DNA of 64,000 nt from Mucilaginibacter gracilis (GCF_003633615.1 NZ_RBKU01000001.1:62001-126000), one strand, 5' to 3'; numbered from the stretch's first letter, positions 26,467-34,532 are shown. Numbers and translations: made by a program. The notes: a model not told the origin generated them from the sequence alone.

Positions 26467-27525
26467 TCAATTTTTGTTGACACGGAGCAATACGGGCGTA
26501 TTACCTTTCAGCTTCACCCTGATCTTTTTTACCTTTTTGGATAACAGCCCTGTTGCAGCGGAAATGCCTGCCGTTGCCGCCTGTGTGCCGATGGATTGAT
26601 CCATGGAAAGAAACTGCATATTGGACAAAGCGTTTGCGGTGCCGTTTCCCGCTGCTTCGCCCAGTTCCGCCTCCGGTGCATCGATACCGGCGAGGCCGTC
26701 CAGGGAAAACACCGTCAGGTTGACCGGGATAATGGCTGTTCCCAGCCGGATATTTCGGATTTCGAGCAATAAGCGCTGGTTGGTTACACTGCAGGCGCCG
26801 AACAATAATTGGCCTTTGGGAATCAATAATTTACCGATGCGTAATGTATCCAGCAGCTTTAATTTCACCACGCCGCCCGGCGCGACTTTTTGGTTGCCCT
26901 CAATGACCGCCGGGACTGCCCTGAAAGCCGTATCTTTCCTGCTGAGCGTATCGGCCTGTTGCTTTAGCGAATTTGCAACCCGTTCCGGGTGTTGCAGGTC
27001 CAGTAGCTTATCCATCAGGCCGTCCAGTTGCTTCATTTCGGGGTCTTCCGTATTGCCCTGCTTCATCGCATTGACTATCTGCTGCAATTTCCGGGTTTGT
27101 GTATCGGTGGTACCCGCATTGCTATACCGGGGTACGGCAGGTGCAGGCCGGTTCACTTCCCTGTTGATCTGCGCCAGCTTTGCATTGATCTGTGCGACGC
27201 TTTCGTCGGGTTTTGGCTTGGCAACCGAATGTGCTGTATCAAAGCCCATCCCCGCAAGGAAACCGGAAGCATCATGTTGCCTTGCACTGATCGAATCCCG
27301 TTTTTGTTTTTCGTACAGGCTCAGCTTATCGTCAGGCGCTTTCCCTTTTTCAAAGGTCGCGCCGGGCAGGCTGGCATTAATGCCGGGATGGGCAGTGGTT
27401 GCAGTTTGATCACCCTTGCCGCCGCCCATGCCATAAAAAACGAGGGCCAGTAGCGGCAGGACGAATAAGGGCAGGAAAAGCAGGAATTTGCGTTTTCGCT
27501 GGAATTGAATGGTTGGTTGTTCCAT
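26467..27525 (-). CDS. traM: Conjugative transposon protein TraM
   Basis: The product has 352 residues. The basic N-terminus is followed by one membrane span at about residues 13-32 (FLLFLPLFVLPLLALVFYGMGG). A long low-complexity periplasmic stretch contains NQKV-type linkers (LSLYEKQKRDSI), and the C-terminal domain has GNQKVAPGGVVKLKLLDTLRIGK and IGTQAATAGISAATGLLSKK. This is the usual TraM layout in CTnDOT-like elements (VirB10-like in the type IV secretion channel). TraL and TraK precede it in the usual order. TraN would be expected next but a DUF3945 gene follows instead. Confidence 0.9.
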   Translation of the reverse strand: MEQPTIQFQRKRKFLLFLPLFVLPLLALVFYGMGGGKGDQTATTAHPGINASLPGATFEKGKAPDDKLSLYEKQKRDSISARQHDASGFLAGMGFDTAHSVAKPKPDESVAQINAKLAQINREVNRPAPAVPRYSNAGTTDTQTRKLQQIVNAMKQGNTEDPEMKQLDGLMDKLLDLQHPERVANSLKQQADTLSRKDTAFRAVPAVIEGNQKVAPGGVVKLKLLDTLRIGKLLIPKGQLLFGACSVTNQRLLLEIRNIRLGTAIIPVNLTVFSLDGLAGIDAPEAELGEAAGNGTANALSNMQFLSMDQSIGTQAATAGISAATGLLSKKVKKIRVKLKGNTPVLLRVNKN

Positions 27526-27545
27526 AATGTTATTTTCTTAAATGG

Positions 27546-27767
27546 TTAATAAATCGACCTGATGAGCAGCCATAAACTCGCCCCGCCAAAGAGCAGGCAG
27601 AACAGAATCAGCGCAATGAGCTTTGAACTGGTGTTCCAGTATTGCGTTTTGCGGGCCAGGTAGCCGGAAATCCGCAATTGCAGTTTGATAATTCGGTTGG
27701 CGATCCCCTGCGCGGCGGCTTCGCCTTTGTGGCTAAGCGGCCTTTGTTTTCTTTTTAACTTCCACAT
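27546..27767 (-). CDS. TraL-like small membrane protein (DUF3989 type)
   Basis: The product has 73 residues. The N-terminal half is basic and cytosolic, and a membrane span lies at about residues 50-70 (LIALILFCLLFGGASLWLLI). Size, topology and position between TraK and TraM fit TraL. The start lies two bases after the TraK stop. The sequence alone is too short for a firm family call; synteny carries most of the weight. Confidence 0.75.
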   Translation of the reverse strand: MWKLKRKQRPLSHKGEAAAQGIANRIIKLQLRISGYLARKTQYWNTSSKLIALILFCLLFGGASLWLLIRSIY

Positions 27768-27769
27768 GT

Positions 27770-28387
27770 TTATTTGCCGTTAGGGTTGATGTCTTTGTTT
27801 TCCAGCGTCTCCCATTTTTCGATGAGGAAACCGTGTGGGTTATTATCACTGCGCGATACGTTACGGGCGTAACCCTGCGTGACCAGGCTGCGGCTGATTG
27901 TACCGCTGCTCCGGATCAGCTTTTCCGTGGCAAAGCATTTAAAGTAAAAGGGATACTGGTTCATATCCAGTTGCACGCTGTCGACCTGTACCTGCTGCGA
28001 GATATTGCCGGAGATCATTCCTGCATAGAAATTGCTTTCCTTCAGGTTATCATAAGCAGTCTTGGCGCTGCCATCGGCTAAATACAGTGCTTTCGTTACC
28101 GTTGCCTGGATTTGTTTATCATCCGGGTCCAGCGTAAAAAAATAATGGTGGAACATGCTGATATGATCCCTTAGCTCTACCGGAATATTTTCCTTCCGGT
28201 CGGCTGCAAAAGCTTCCAGCGCTTTACCATTGGCCAGGATATAAATATGATTTTTATAGTTCTCGGTAGACTGGTAGCTTTTATAGATGGCAAACCCCGA
28301 GATCAGCGTACAGGCGACGATCAGCAAATAGCTGAAGCGCTTGATATGCTGGAATGCCGTATCGATGTTTTTGAGTTGTGTGAACAT
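27770..28387 (-). CDS. traK: Conjugative transposon protein TraK
   Basis: The product has 205 residues. It starts MFTQLKNIDTAFQHIKRFS, the recognised TraK opening, followed by one membrane span at about residues 20-38 and a periplasmic domain with KALEAFAADRKENIPVELRDH and MFHHYFFTLDPDD. TraK is a VirB8-like inner-membrane component of the Bacteroidota type IV secretion system. It appears intact. Its ribosome-binding site AGGAGGGGC lies immediately before the ATG within the hairpin element at 28388-28423. TraJ, which should precede it, survives only as a short 3' remnant. Confidence 0.92.
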   Translation of the reverse strand: MFTQLKNIDTAFQHIKRFSYLLIVACTLISGFAIYKSYQSTENYKNHIYILANGKALEAFAADRKENIPVELRDHISMFHHYFFTLDPDDKQIQATVTKALYLADGSAKTAYDNLKESNFYAGMISGNISQQVQVDSVQLDMNQYPFYFKCFATEKLIRSSGTISRSLVTQGYARNVSRSDNNPHGFLIEKWETLENKDINPNGK

Positions 28388-28423
28388 AAGCCCCTCCTAA
28401 ATCCTCCCCGGTAGGGAGGACTT
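28388..28423 (-). repeat. Hairpin with embedded ribosome-binding site before traK
   Basis: TCCTCCC (28402-28408) pairs with GGGAGGA (28414-28420); a run of T (A on the minus strand) flanks it. On the minus strand the hairpin is followed by AGGAGGGGC and the TraK ATG. Similar G-rich leader hairpins precede the coupling-protein and relaxase genes at 50149 and 51196. Confidence 0.6.
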
Positions 28424-28443
28424 TTTTATTGGTTAATAATTGG

Positions 28444-28706
28444 TTATTTATCGCTCCCGGAAAGCTTATCCTTTTGGTATTCTTTTCCGCCGCCGTTATA
28501 GCCTTCCACTTACGGAACACTTTTATTGCCCCGACGATCCCCAGGATCGCACCGATAGCATACATCAAATTGCAACCTGCATCGAAGTAGCCCTTGACCA
28601 TCGTGGTGGCTTGCTGGATGCCCGCAGCGCCGTCCTGTGCCTGGGAGCTAAAAGCCAAAAGCATAAGGCTGAAAGCAAGCAATAGCCCATTTTTATTTAA
28701 GCGCAT
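28444..28706 (-). pseudogene. traE: Broken traE joined to a short traJ 3' remnant
   Basis: Residues 1-67 from the ATG at 28706 are a good TraE (DUF4134): signal peptide ending SSQAQ, then GIQQATTMVKGYFDAG, YAIGAILGIVGAIKVF, RKW. After RKW (base 28506) homology stops: the second transmembrane segment and ASWFG block of TraE are missing. In another frame the next bases read VEGYNGGGKEYQKDKLSGSDK and stop at 28444, 56 bases before TraK; this looks like the end of TraJ. The simplest reading is one deletion removing the rest of traE, traF, traG, any traH, traI and most of traJ. The traE frame itself runs on to 28281 inside traK. Confidence 0.8.
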
Positions 28707-29173
28707 AACACCTCCAGTTCTGCGTCGCTGATGTCGAACGCTACGTTTTCGCGGATGTAATCGTTAATGGCGGCCTTATTGCTGACCTGCGCATATTTAT
28801 CGGCCACTGCGCTGAACAGCTCCAAAAAACCGTCTTTGCCGCCGCCGGTCTGTTCCAACTGGTAAAAAATGTATTTCAGTTCTTCGAGTACATCGGGCAC
28901 CAGCCCCAATGCTTCGTCCTTGTTTTCCGGCCCGAAATGCAAGTCCTGCATACCCACCGTTTCCATCCCTTCGGGTTCCCTGGCTTGTCCCATCAAGCCG
29001 TCCGGTTCGTTTTCCATTTCCTCCTGCCAGGCTCTTTCATCTTCCTTCGGCTTGCCCTTAAAAAGGTTTTCTAATTCCCCGCGGTAATACAGTACCGCTA
29101 CCGCCAGGCACCATAGCCCGGCCAGTACGCTTGCAGTTATCAGGAACTGCGGCCAACTGATCGTATGTAACAT
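28697..29173 (-). CDS. Tra-region membrane protein upstream of traE (TraD-position)
   Basis: The product has 158 residues from the ATG at 29173 (MLHTISWPQFLITAS); an earlier start at 29248 would add an unlikely proline-rich leader. One membrane span lies at about residues 10-28 (FLITASVLAGLWCLAVAVLYY), followed by an acidic cytosolic domain (EDERAWQEEMENEPDGLM, LEELKYIFYQLEQTGGG, INDYIRENVAFDISD). It overlaps the broken traE by 10 bases. Proteins of this shape occur just before traE in Sphingobacteriaceae elements; the name TraD is position-based only. Confidence 0.7.
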   Translation of the reverse strand: MLHTISWPQFLITASVLAGLWCLAVAVLYYRGELENLFKGKPKEDERAWQEEMENEPDGLMGQAREPEGMETVGMQDLHFGPENKDEALGLVPDVLEELKYIFYQLEQTGGGKDGFLELFSAVADKYAQVSNKAAINDYIRENVAFDISDAELEVLCA

Positions 29174-29281
29174 AGGATTTGCTTTAGCCCCCGGCTCCAT
29201 TGCCGGAGGTAAAGCAAAAGTGGCCGTCCGTCCTCTGGGCAAAGCCAAAGCCGGAACCGGCGGGGAAAGAATTATTATTCT

Positions 29282-30127
29282 TTATGGGTGCTTTCGCTTA
29301 GGTTTAAGCGAAAGATCATCCTCGACACGGCGCATGATCGCGTCCCGCATCTGGTCCAGGTAATTCGTCGGGCTTAATACCTTGCGTTCCTTGACCTCGG
29401 TAAACCTGCGGTAAAAGCGGTCGAGCTTTACCTTAAAGATCTCTTCGAAGAAATTAGCGATCTCCTGTAATTCCGCCTTACCATGGTTAAGCTGTTTCGT
29501 ATCATAAAGCCCATAGATCACCTCCACCAAATTGCAGGCATCGCCCGTCCAGCGCAGATCAATATCCCTGATGCCCAGGTCGGGCAAACGCACTTCCTCC
29601 AGTAAGCGTTCCTTTAAACGCTCATAAGCCATGATCTTGGCAAATACATAATCGCAGCAGGTCGAAAACTCCGGGTCGATCTCTGCCAGTTCGGGCAGGA
29701 TGATTGTTTCCAGTGATTTGCCGCGGATAAAAGCCACATGGTCTATTTCTGTAGCTTTCATTTTATAATAATGGTGAAAGAAGGCCACCATTTCGAGGTA
29801 ACGGTCAATGGCCCTGATCTCATTAAGGAAATAATGATTCACCATTTCATCATCACCCACTGGTAAGCGGCGAATGATATGCTGCCATTCGGTATGATAA
29901 ATATACCAGCTCATTAATTCCGGCTTGGCTTCTTTGAAACACCAGATCTCCTCTGCATCATCTTTGAAACCTTTTTTAACCACGTAGTCCCGCAGTTCCT
30001 TTAAATACTTCTTGATACAAGCGATACTCGCTGCCAAACGATCCATACCGTCCGTATAAGCTTCCGCGACCTTTGCCATCTCTCTTAAAAACTCCGCATA
30101 ACGCTCCTCATAATACTTCCTAAGCAT
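29282..30127 (-). CDS. rteC: RteC-family regulator
   Basis: The product has 281 residues and is mostly helical. The family features are YIYHTEWQHIIRR near the middle, FFHHYYKMKATEIDHVAFIRGKS, and the C-terminal IFKVKLDRFYRRFTEVKERK with a final DQMRDAIMRRVEDD. RteC in CTnDOT promotes excision-gene expression; here neither RteA/RteB nor recognisable excision genes accompany it. It is cytoplasmic and lies upstream of the tra remnant on the same strand, with a 108-base gap. It appears intact. Confidence 0.88.
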   Translation of the reverse strand: MLRKYYEERYAEFLREMAKVAEAYTDGMDRLAASIACIKKYLKELRDYVVKKGFKDDAEEIWCFKEAKPELMSWYIYHTEWQHIIRRLPVGDDEMVNHYFLNEIRAIDRYLEMVAFFHHYYKMKATEIDHVAFIRGKSLETIILPELAEIDPEFSTCCDYVFAKIMAYERLKERLLEEVRLPDLGIRDIDLRWTGDACNLVEVIYGLYDTKQLNHGKAELQEIANFFEEIFKVKLDRFYRRFTEVKERKVLSPTNYLDQMRDAIMRRVEDDLSLKPKRKHP

Positions 30128-30245
30128 AATAAAAACAGATTAGTAAAATACCGGTTGCCCGGCGGCGTCTCCGCTACCGTAAACAACAACCGGCCATGCG
30201 TAATCATTTTTCCATAGGCTTTATTCGCATTGGTTGTAAGCAAAA

Positions 30246-30312
30246 ATGCGGGAGCTTGCCGCATAAAAAAAAGAGTGCGATAACTGAATTTTCTTTTTCA
30301 GTTATTGCACCC
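30246..30312 (-). terminator. Tandem hairpin terminators after the LuxR-type gene
   Basis: GAGTGCGATAACTGAA (30273-30288) pairs with TTCAGTTATTGCACCC (30297-30312) with mismatches, and on the minus strand is followed by eight T. A second small hairpin ATGCGG/CCGCAT at 30246-30264 follows, then TTTTTG. Together they separate the regulator at 30343 from rteC. Confidence 0.8.
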
Positions 30313-30342
30313 TTTTTATTTTAAAAAAATCCGTTCTGTACC

Positions 30343-30858
30343 TTAGAGGTCGAGCTTTTTTACCAATACGATACGGTTGCTCGTGCCCACTTTGCGATAA
30401 ACACTTTGCGCCCTTGATTCTACTGTACGCTTAGAGATAAATAATACATCGGCGATCTCCTCGTAGGTTTTGCCCTGGGCGATCAATAGGGTGACCTCGG
30501 CCTCTTTATGGGTAAGGCCATAGGCGATGCATTTCAATTCAAATGCTGACAGGTTCTCGTTAAGGGCTGGCGATAGGGGTTGCCCACTTTTTGCCTTTTT
30601 AGCCAGACGATCCCTGATCAACAGCAAGGCAACTACGCAGCCAGTGAAAAAATTGACCCCAATACTTGCCCAAATTGTGCTGACATAGAGGGCCGCACAG
30701 TTGTAAATTAATAACAACAAAACAACGAAGGTGATCCGCCAGTGCCTGCGGTCCTCCGGCCTGAAATAAAAATGGAATAATTGCCAGGTCAGGTACAAAA
30801 CATCGATAAGGATCATTAAGGATGAAAAAATGGGCAGTTGTAATTTGATCGTTCGCAT
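30343..30858 (-). CDS. Membrane-anchored LuxR-type transcriptional regulator
   Basis: The product has 171 residues. Three membrane segments seem to fill the N-terminal half (about 12-30, 43-62, 66-82). A LuxR/GerE helix-turn-helix follows at about 110-165 (LTHKEAEVTLLIAQGKTYEEIADVLFISKRTVESRAQSVYRKVG). Such membrane-tethered regulators next to rteC recur in Sphingobacteriaceae conjugative elements. It may sense a membrane signal for element transfer (inference). It has its own terminator and a 508-base upstream gap with a large inverted repeat. Confidence 0.85.
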   Translation of the reverse strand: MRTIKLQLPIFSSLMILIDVLYLTWQLFHFYFRPEDRRHWRITFVVLLLLIYNCAALYVSTIWASIGVNFFTGCVVALLLIRDRLAKKAKSGQPLSPALNENLSAFELKCIAYGLTHKEAEVTLLIAQGKTYEEIADVLFISKRTVESRAQSVYRKVGTSNRIVLVKKLDL

Positions 30859-31007
30859 AGGTTTCAGATAGGTATTTTTTAATTAATTCCTACTAAACCG
30901 GAGGTGTTCACGGCACATGGATTTGATGTATAAAGTGCTTTTTAACCTGCCGGAGAAGCAGTGGTTTATTTTAAATTACCTGTAAAAGCACGGGCAAGAC
31001 ATATTCC

Positions 31008-31132
31008 GCTGAAAGAACGACTAAGAACCCGCAAACAGAATAGCAAGCCCGCACTTTCGCAGGCGTTGCACTTGTTCCCGTTTGCGGTTTTTGAATTAGT
31101 CGTTCTTGTCAGCAGGAAGCGTAGTGACGCTT
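31008..31132. repeat. Large nested inverted repeat upstream of the LuxR-type gene
   Basis: GCTGA+AAGAACGACTAA (31008-31024) pairs with TTAGTCGTTCTT+TCAGC (31096-31113, one extra base). Inside are CCGCAAAC (31029-31036) and GTTTGCGG (31080-31087). A further small hairpin AAGCGT/ACGCTT lies at 31117-31132. No protein is seen in the whole gap 30859-31366. Candidates are a structured RNA, a MITE-like insert, or a recombination or transfer site. Confidence 0.6.
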
Positions 31133-31366
31133 AAATATGATATGTTAAAAAACCTATGTCTGTGTCGTATTATAAATGTTAACCGGCTGTAAAGATAAAA
31201 AAATGCCGTTATCTATTTTATAGCTTAAAAATTTCAGTTCGGTGTTAAAGTTGTTTTTCATAAGCATTATTGTTTCATATCCATCAAAACTCAAAATAAT
31301 ACTTCCCGAAATCAACCCATTAATGGTTTCTCGCCGCAGGTTATTAATTACGGAGAAATATTTTAA

Positions 31367-32017
31367 CTATCGTATAAACCATTTAATCCTACCTGCCTTT
31401 AGCAGTTTGGTCCTTGCCAGTTTTAATGTCTTTTCTTTGATTAACAAAAACGTGGATAGTTCCGGATCTGCAAGTAACTTATGGTATCGTGTCAAGAATT
31501 CAGGATAGTTGATATAAAACCATTCCACTACGATCAAAGCTTCCTTATTAAGAATTGCGCGCATTTCCAGCTCTTTCTTATGCCAGTAACCTAAGATCAA
31601 TTTGGCCAGTTCGTGCGTTTCAGGAAAAGTCGAATAAACCTCCCGCATTTGCTGGTAAGTAACTTCGAGTAAACGTGCGCCAGGTGTTGCATACAGATAC
31701 AGGCCCGAGGCTTCCCGGGCCTCAAAACTATCACTTGACACGATACTGTCCTTTTTATAAATGCTTAGCACTTGTCTGCCCTGGTTTTCTATTTCCTTTA
31801 GAATAATGACAAATCCCTCATAGATGTAATAGGATTTATCAATCACGCGCTGCGGGTTAAAAAGCATTTCACCTGCCTTTGGGTTAACTTGTTTTGGCTC
31901 CATCACATTTCCTAAATGCTCGTATAATAATGGACGCTGTTCCCTGAAACTGTTTAGGTGCGCGGCTAACTTTTCTAATGCATCCTGGTGCCAGGACAAT
32001 TCAATATAGTTTTTCAT
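31367..32017 (-). CDS. Crp/Fnr-family cyclic-nucleotide-binding-type regulator
   Basis: The product has 216 residues. The N-terminal cNMP-binding-like beta-roll spans about residues 15-130 (KAGEMLFNPQRVIDKSYYIYEGFVIIL). A C-terminal helical part has LADPELSTFLLIKEKTLKLARTKLLKAGRI, which reads as a weak helix-turn-helix of the Bacteroidota Crp group. No signal peptide or Fe-S cysteines are seen. It lies at the left edge of the cargo locus, separated from the threonine dehydrogenase gene by a terminator, so it is its own transcript. Whether it controls the cargo operon is unknown. Confidence 0.82.
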   Translation of the reverse strand: MKNYIELSWHQDALEKLAAHLNSFREQRPLLYEHLGNVMEPKQVNPKAGEMLFNPQRVIDKSYYIYEGFVIILKEIENQGRQVLSIYKKDSIVSSDSFEAREASGLYLYATPGARLLEVTYQQMREVYSTFPETHELAKLILGYWHKKELEMRAILNKEALIVVEWFYINYPEFLTRYHKLLADPELSTFLLIKEKTLKLARTKLLKAGRIKWFIR

Positions 32018-32101
32018 AAGGTTGTATTACAGCAGGTAGGGGAAACTGCTTTGATATAAGATTTAGGTAGAAAGGTCTAAGCGGTGTATTTAAACTTTAA
32101 A

Positions 32102-32140
32102 AAGCGTACCCGGTGATCAGGCACCAGGGTACGCTTAATT
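32102..32140 (-). terminator. Terminator at the end of the cargo operon
   Basis: AAGCGTACCCGGTG (32102-32115) pairs with CACCAGGGTACGCTT (32122-32136), with one bulge, around a 6-base loop. On the minus strand it is followed by TTTTTAAAG. It lies 102 bases after the stop of the threonine dehydrogenase gene. Confidence 0.75.
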
Positions 32141-32237
32141 TTAATTAACCACTAACTCACTATTATTAACTCGTATAAAGAACGCGTGTCCCGCAAATGC
32201 CGACCCGGTTAGTGAGGGTCATCATCTTTGGATATTT

Positions 32238-33182
32238 TTAACTATTTAGATATTTCAGGTTATGCAGCATATCTCTGACCATCGCTGGCAGATCATATTG
32301 CGGCTGCCAACCCCAGTCGTTCCGCGCATGCCGGTCATCCACACTGGTCGGCCAGCTATCGGCGATCAGTTGCCTGGAATCGGGTTTATAAAACATTTTA
32401 AATGTTGGCAGGTGTTTTTCGATTTCCATAGCCAGCTGTTCCGGCGTAAAGCTCAAAGCGTGAACATTATAGCCGGTTCGTACCGTTAATTTTTCTACCG
32501 GAGCATCCATCAGTTCCAGCGTTGCCCGAACCGCATCCTCCATATACATCATCGGTAAAGCAGTATGTGCTTTGATAAAGCTGGTGTACTGGCGGTATTT
32601 CAGTGCCTGGTGAAAAATATCCACGGCATAGTCGGTAGTCCCGCCACCAGGTAAAGCCGAATGGCTGATTAACCCAGGATACCGGATACTGCGCACATCC
32701 ACGCCATATTGCTCACTGTAATAATGGCACCAGAGTTCCCCGGCCACTTTGCTGATCCCGTAAGCCGTCGTTGGTTCCGTGATCGCATATTGCGGACTAA
32801 ATGCCTTTGGCCCAGTTGGCCCAAACACCGCAATACTGCTTGGCCAGAAAACTTTCAACTGATCCGATTTAGCAATGTCTAATACATTCAATAAGCCCTT
32901 CATGTTCAAATCCCAGGCTACCAAAGGCTGTTTCTCACCACTGGCAGACAACATTGCCGCCAGATGGTAAACCACCCCGATCTTTTCCTTCAGCACCAGC
33001 GTCCGTAGCTCCAGCTTATCCATGACATTTAGCAGCACGTAAGGCCTGCTGTCAAACGGTGTATCCGCCAACGGGCGAATATCTGCCGCCAGCACCTGAT
33101 CCTGGCCATATTTTGCCCTTAGCGCCGCCGTTAGTTCCGTCCCCAATTGCCCGCAAGCACCGATCACTAATATCTTGCTCAT
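32238..33182 (-). CDS. NAD-dependent L-threonine 3-dehydrogenase, epimerase (extended SDR) type
   Basis: The product has 314 residues. The Rossmann motif GACGQLGTEL is near the N-terminus, HLAAMLSASGE follows the family pattern, and the active site is Tyr-Gly-Ile-Ser-Lys (TTAYGISKVAGELWC) with RYPGLISHSALPGGGTTDYAVDIF downstream. This RYPGLIS..GGGTTDYA block is characteristic of the UDP-galactose-epimerase-like L-threonine dehydrogenases, which oxidise threonine to 2-amino-3-oxobutyrate. It is cytosolic. It lies 13 bases after a TlpA gene and is the last gene of the protease/rhamnosidase operon, so it may use threonine released from imported peptides (inference). A sugar epimerase is the less likely alternative. 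Confidence 0.85.
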   Translation of the reverse strand: MSKILVIGACGQLGTELTAALRAKYGQDQVLAADIRPLADTPFDSRPYVLLNVMDKLELRTLVLKEKIGVVYHLAAMLSASGEKQPLVAWDLNMKGLLNVLDIAKSDQLKVFWPSSIAVFGPTGPKAFSPQYAITEPTTAYGISKVAGELWCHYYSEQYGVDVRSIRYPGLISHSALPGGGTTDYAVDIFHQALKYRQYTSFIKAHTALPMMYMEDAVRATLELMDAPVEKLTVRTGYNVHALSFTPEQLAMEIEKHLPTFKMFYKPDSRQLIADSWPTSVDDRHARNDWGWQPQYDLPAMVRDMLHNLKYLNS

Positions 33183-33195
33183 TATTGAAATCGAT

Positions 33196-34281
33196 TCAAT
33201 CCTTTACGTTAAACAGTTCATCCAGTTTATCATACAAATCATTTGTTTCACCGTGATATAGCTGCACAAGACGACCCTGCGGGTCAATCAGCACCTTGGC
33301 AGGGAAACCACCATCAATGGCATATTTTTTTTGGATACCGTCCACCGTTTCATGATTGAGAATCTGCGTCCAGTCCAGCTGATATTTCCTTATTGCCGCA
33401 CGCAACGCTTTTTCATCATCCCGGCAGGCGATACCTACAAATTCAATTTTACCCGCATATTTATCGTGATAAATTTTCATCCTTGGAAAACCGGCCACGC
33501 AGGGCGGGCACCAGGTACCCCAGAAATCCAACAGCACATATTTTCCCTTCAGGGAAGAAAGGCTAAATTGTTTGCCCGTGCTGGTAGTTGCCGAAAAACT
33601 AAGCACCGGTTGACCAGACCTTGTATTTTTCTTGCCTTCAATTGCCTGTGCGATCAGCCGCATGATACGCGTATCGCGAAATTTTGCGTCAATACAATTG
33701 TAAATTGAATCTAACAGCGCTGCATCCTGTATGCCGGGAAGCAAATACTCCCCAAAAACATAAGCAGATATGATATTATCTGTGTTAGCTAAAACAAAAG
33801 CTTTAGCAGTCTCGATTTGCAGCTTATCGATCAGTAGGCTTGTTGCCCGTGTTATCCGTTGGTCGGCAATCGCCGGGTTACCGGACCTTACCTTGCTTAT
33901 TTGTTCACGCAGTTTTATTAGCGGATCATTCCATTTGGCAAACTCGTCAAATTTGTCCTCATATTCGGGATAAGTCATCGTAACCGCACTATCCATGATG
34001 GTAACTTCTCCCTTTTCCACAAAAAACTTTTTGTAAAATTCTTTGTGGTTTTTATCATGAACCGGCCAGGCAAGGATGGCATAAGCCAGCGATCTTCCCG
34101 GTTTACGCTTAAAATAAAACTCGCCGTTATTTGTCACAAGTGTATCTACATTGATACCGTCTGTTAGCCTGACCTGCAACGTATCCGCCAAACTCAGCTT
34201 TCCTTTGACAATTAAATCCTGAGCACTCACTTTTAAGGCACTAAGCAAAAGGACAGCGCAGATCACCAAAATTTTATTCAT
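33196..34281 (-). CDS. TlpA-family thioredoxin with N-terminal DUF4369-like domain
   Basis: The product has 361 residues. A signal peptide (ending KVSAQ) is followed by a DUF4369-like beta domain (about 22-105), a helical linker, and a TlpA thioredoxin domain (about 225-361). The redox pair is Cys258-Pro-Pro-Cys261 in FWGTWCPPC, with the cis-Pro region GGFPAKVLID. It should act as a thiol-disulfide reductant in the periplasm. It is part of the cargo operon, six bases after a possible small gene and 13 bases before the threonine dehydrogenase. It is redox-competent, unlike its paralogue at 39786. Confidence 0.9.
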   Translation of the reverse strand: MNKILVICAVLLLSALKVSAQDLIVKGKLSLADTLQVRLTDGINVDTLVTNNGEFYFKRKPGRSLAYAILAWPVHDKNHKEFYKKFFVEKGEVTIMDSAVTMTYPEYEDKFDEFAKWNDPLIKLREQISKVRSGNPAIADQRITRATSLLIDKLQIETAKAFVLANTDNIISAYVFGEYLLPGIQDAALLDSIYNCIDAKFRDTRIMRLIAQAIEGKKNTRSGQPVLSFSATTSTGKQFSLSSLKGKYVLLDFWGTWCPPCVAGFPRMKIYHDKYAGKIEFVGIACRDDEKALRAAIRKYQLDWTQILNHETVDGIQKKYAIDGGFPAKVLIDPQGRLVQLYHGETNDLYDKLDELFNVKD

Positions 34282-34287
34282 ACCCTT

Positions 34288-34470
34288 TTAACCAATTATT
34301 TCTTCACTTACAGCAATCCCACGCCTGGAAGTACAGGCTTTTATCTTTGCAGCGGTAGCATCGTAGTCGGATATGGTTTGTTCTAAACTTAACAGCAGCT
34401 CCCGGTACTTTTGATAGTTTCTTTTTATCGCTTCCTCCAACTGCTGTGCTTTATTATCGCCATAAGGCAA
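34288..34470 (-). CDS. Possible small protein with non-ATG start
   Basis: The 60-residue frame starts at a TTG and is charged, helical and coiled-coil-like (QQLEEAIKRNYQKYRELLLSLEQ). It ends six bases before the TlpA gene. The frame stays open upstream to a TGA inside the 3' end of the rhamnosidase fusion gene, reading LKKISINEHSLLLYKLSN, with no ATG or GTG. Either it starts at TTG/CTG/ATA or it is a gene remnant. Position inside the operon favours something real, but evidence is thin. Confidence 0.4.
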   Translation of the reverse strand: MPYGDNKAQQLEEAIKRNYQKYRELLLSLEQTISDYDATAAKIKACTSRRGIAVSEEIIG

Positions 34471-34532
34471 GTTGCTCAGCTTGTAAAGGAGCAGACTATG
34501 TTCGTTGATGGATATTTTTTTGAGTGCCCTGT

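Noticed and set aside
26603..27409. Plus-strand open frame of 268 residues
   Set aside because: It lies fully antisense to traM and is rich in Ser, Cys and Arg, as expected for the reverse of a GC-biased coding frame; no domain is recognisable.
28281..28443. Read-through part of the traE frame into traK
   Set aside because: This part is out of frame with TraK and has no TraE homology; it is only the run-out of the broken gene to the next chance stop.
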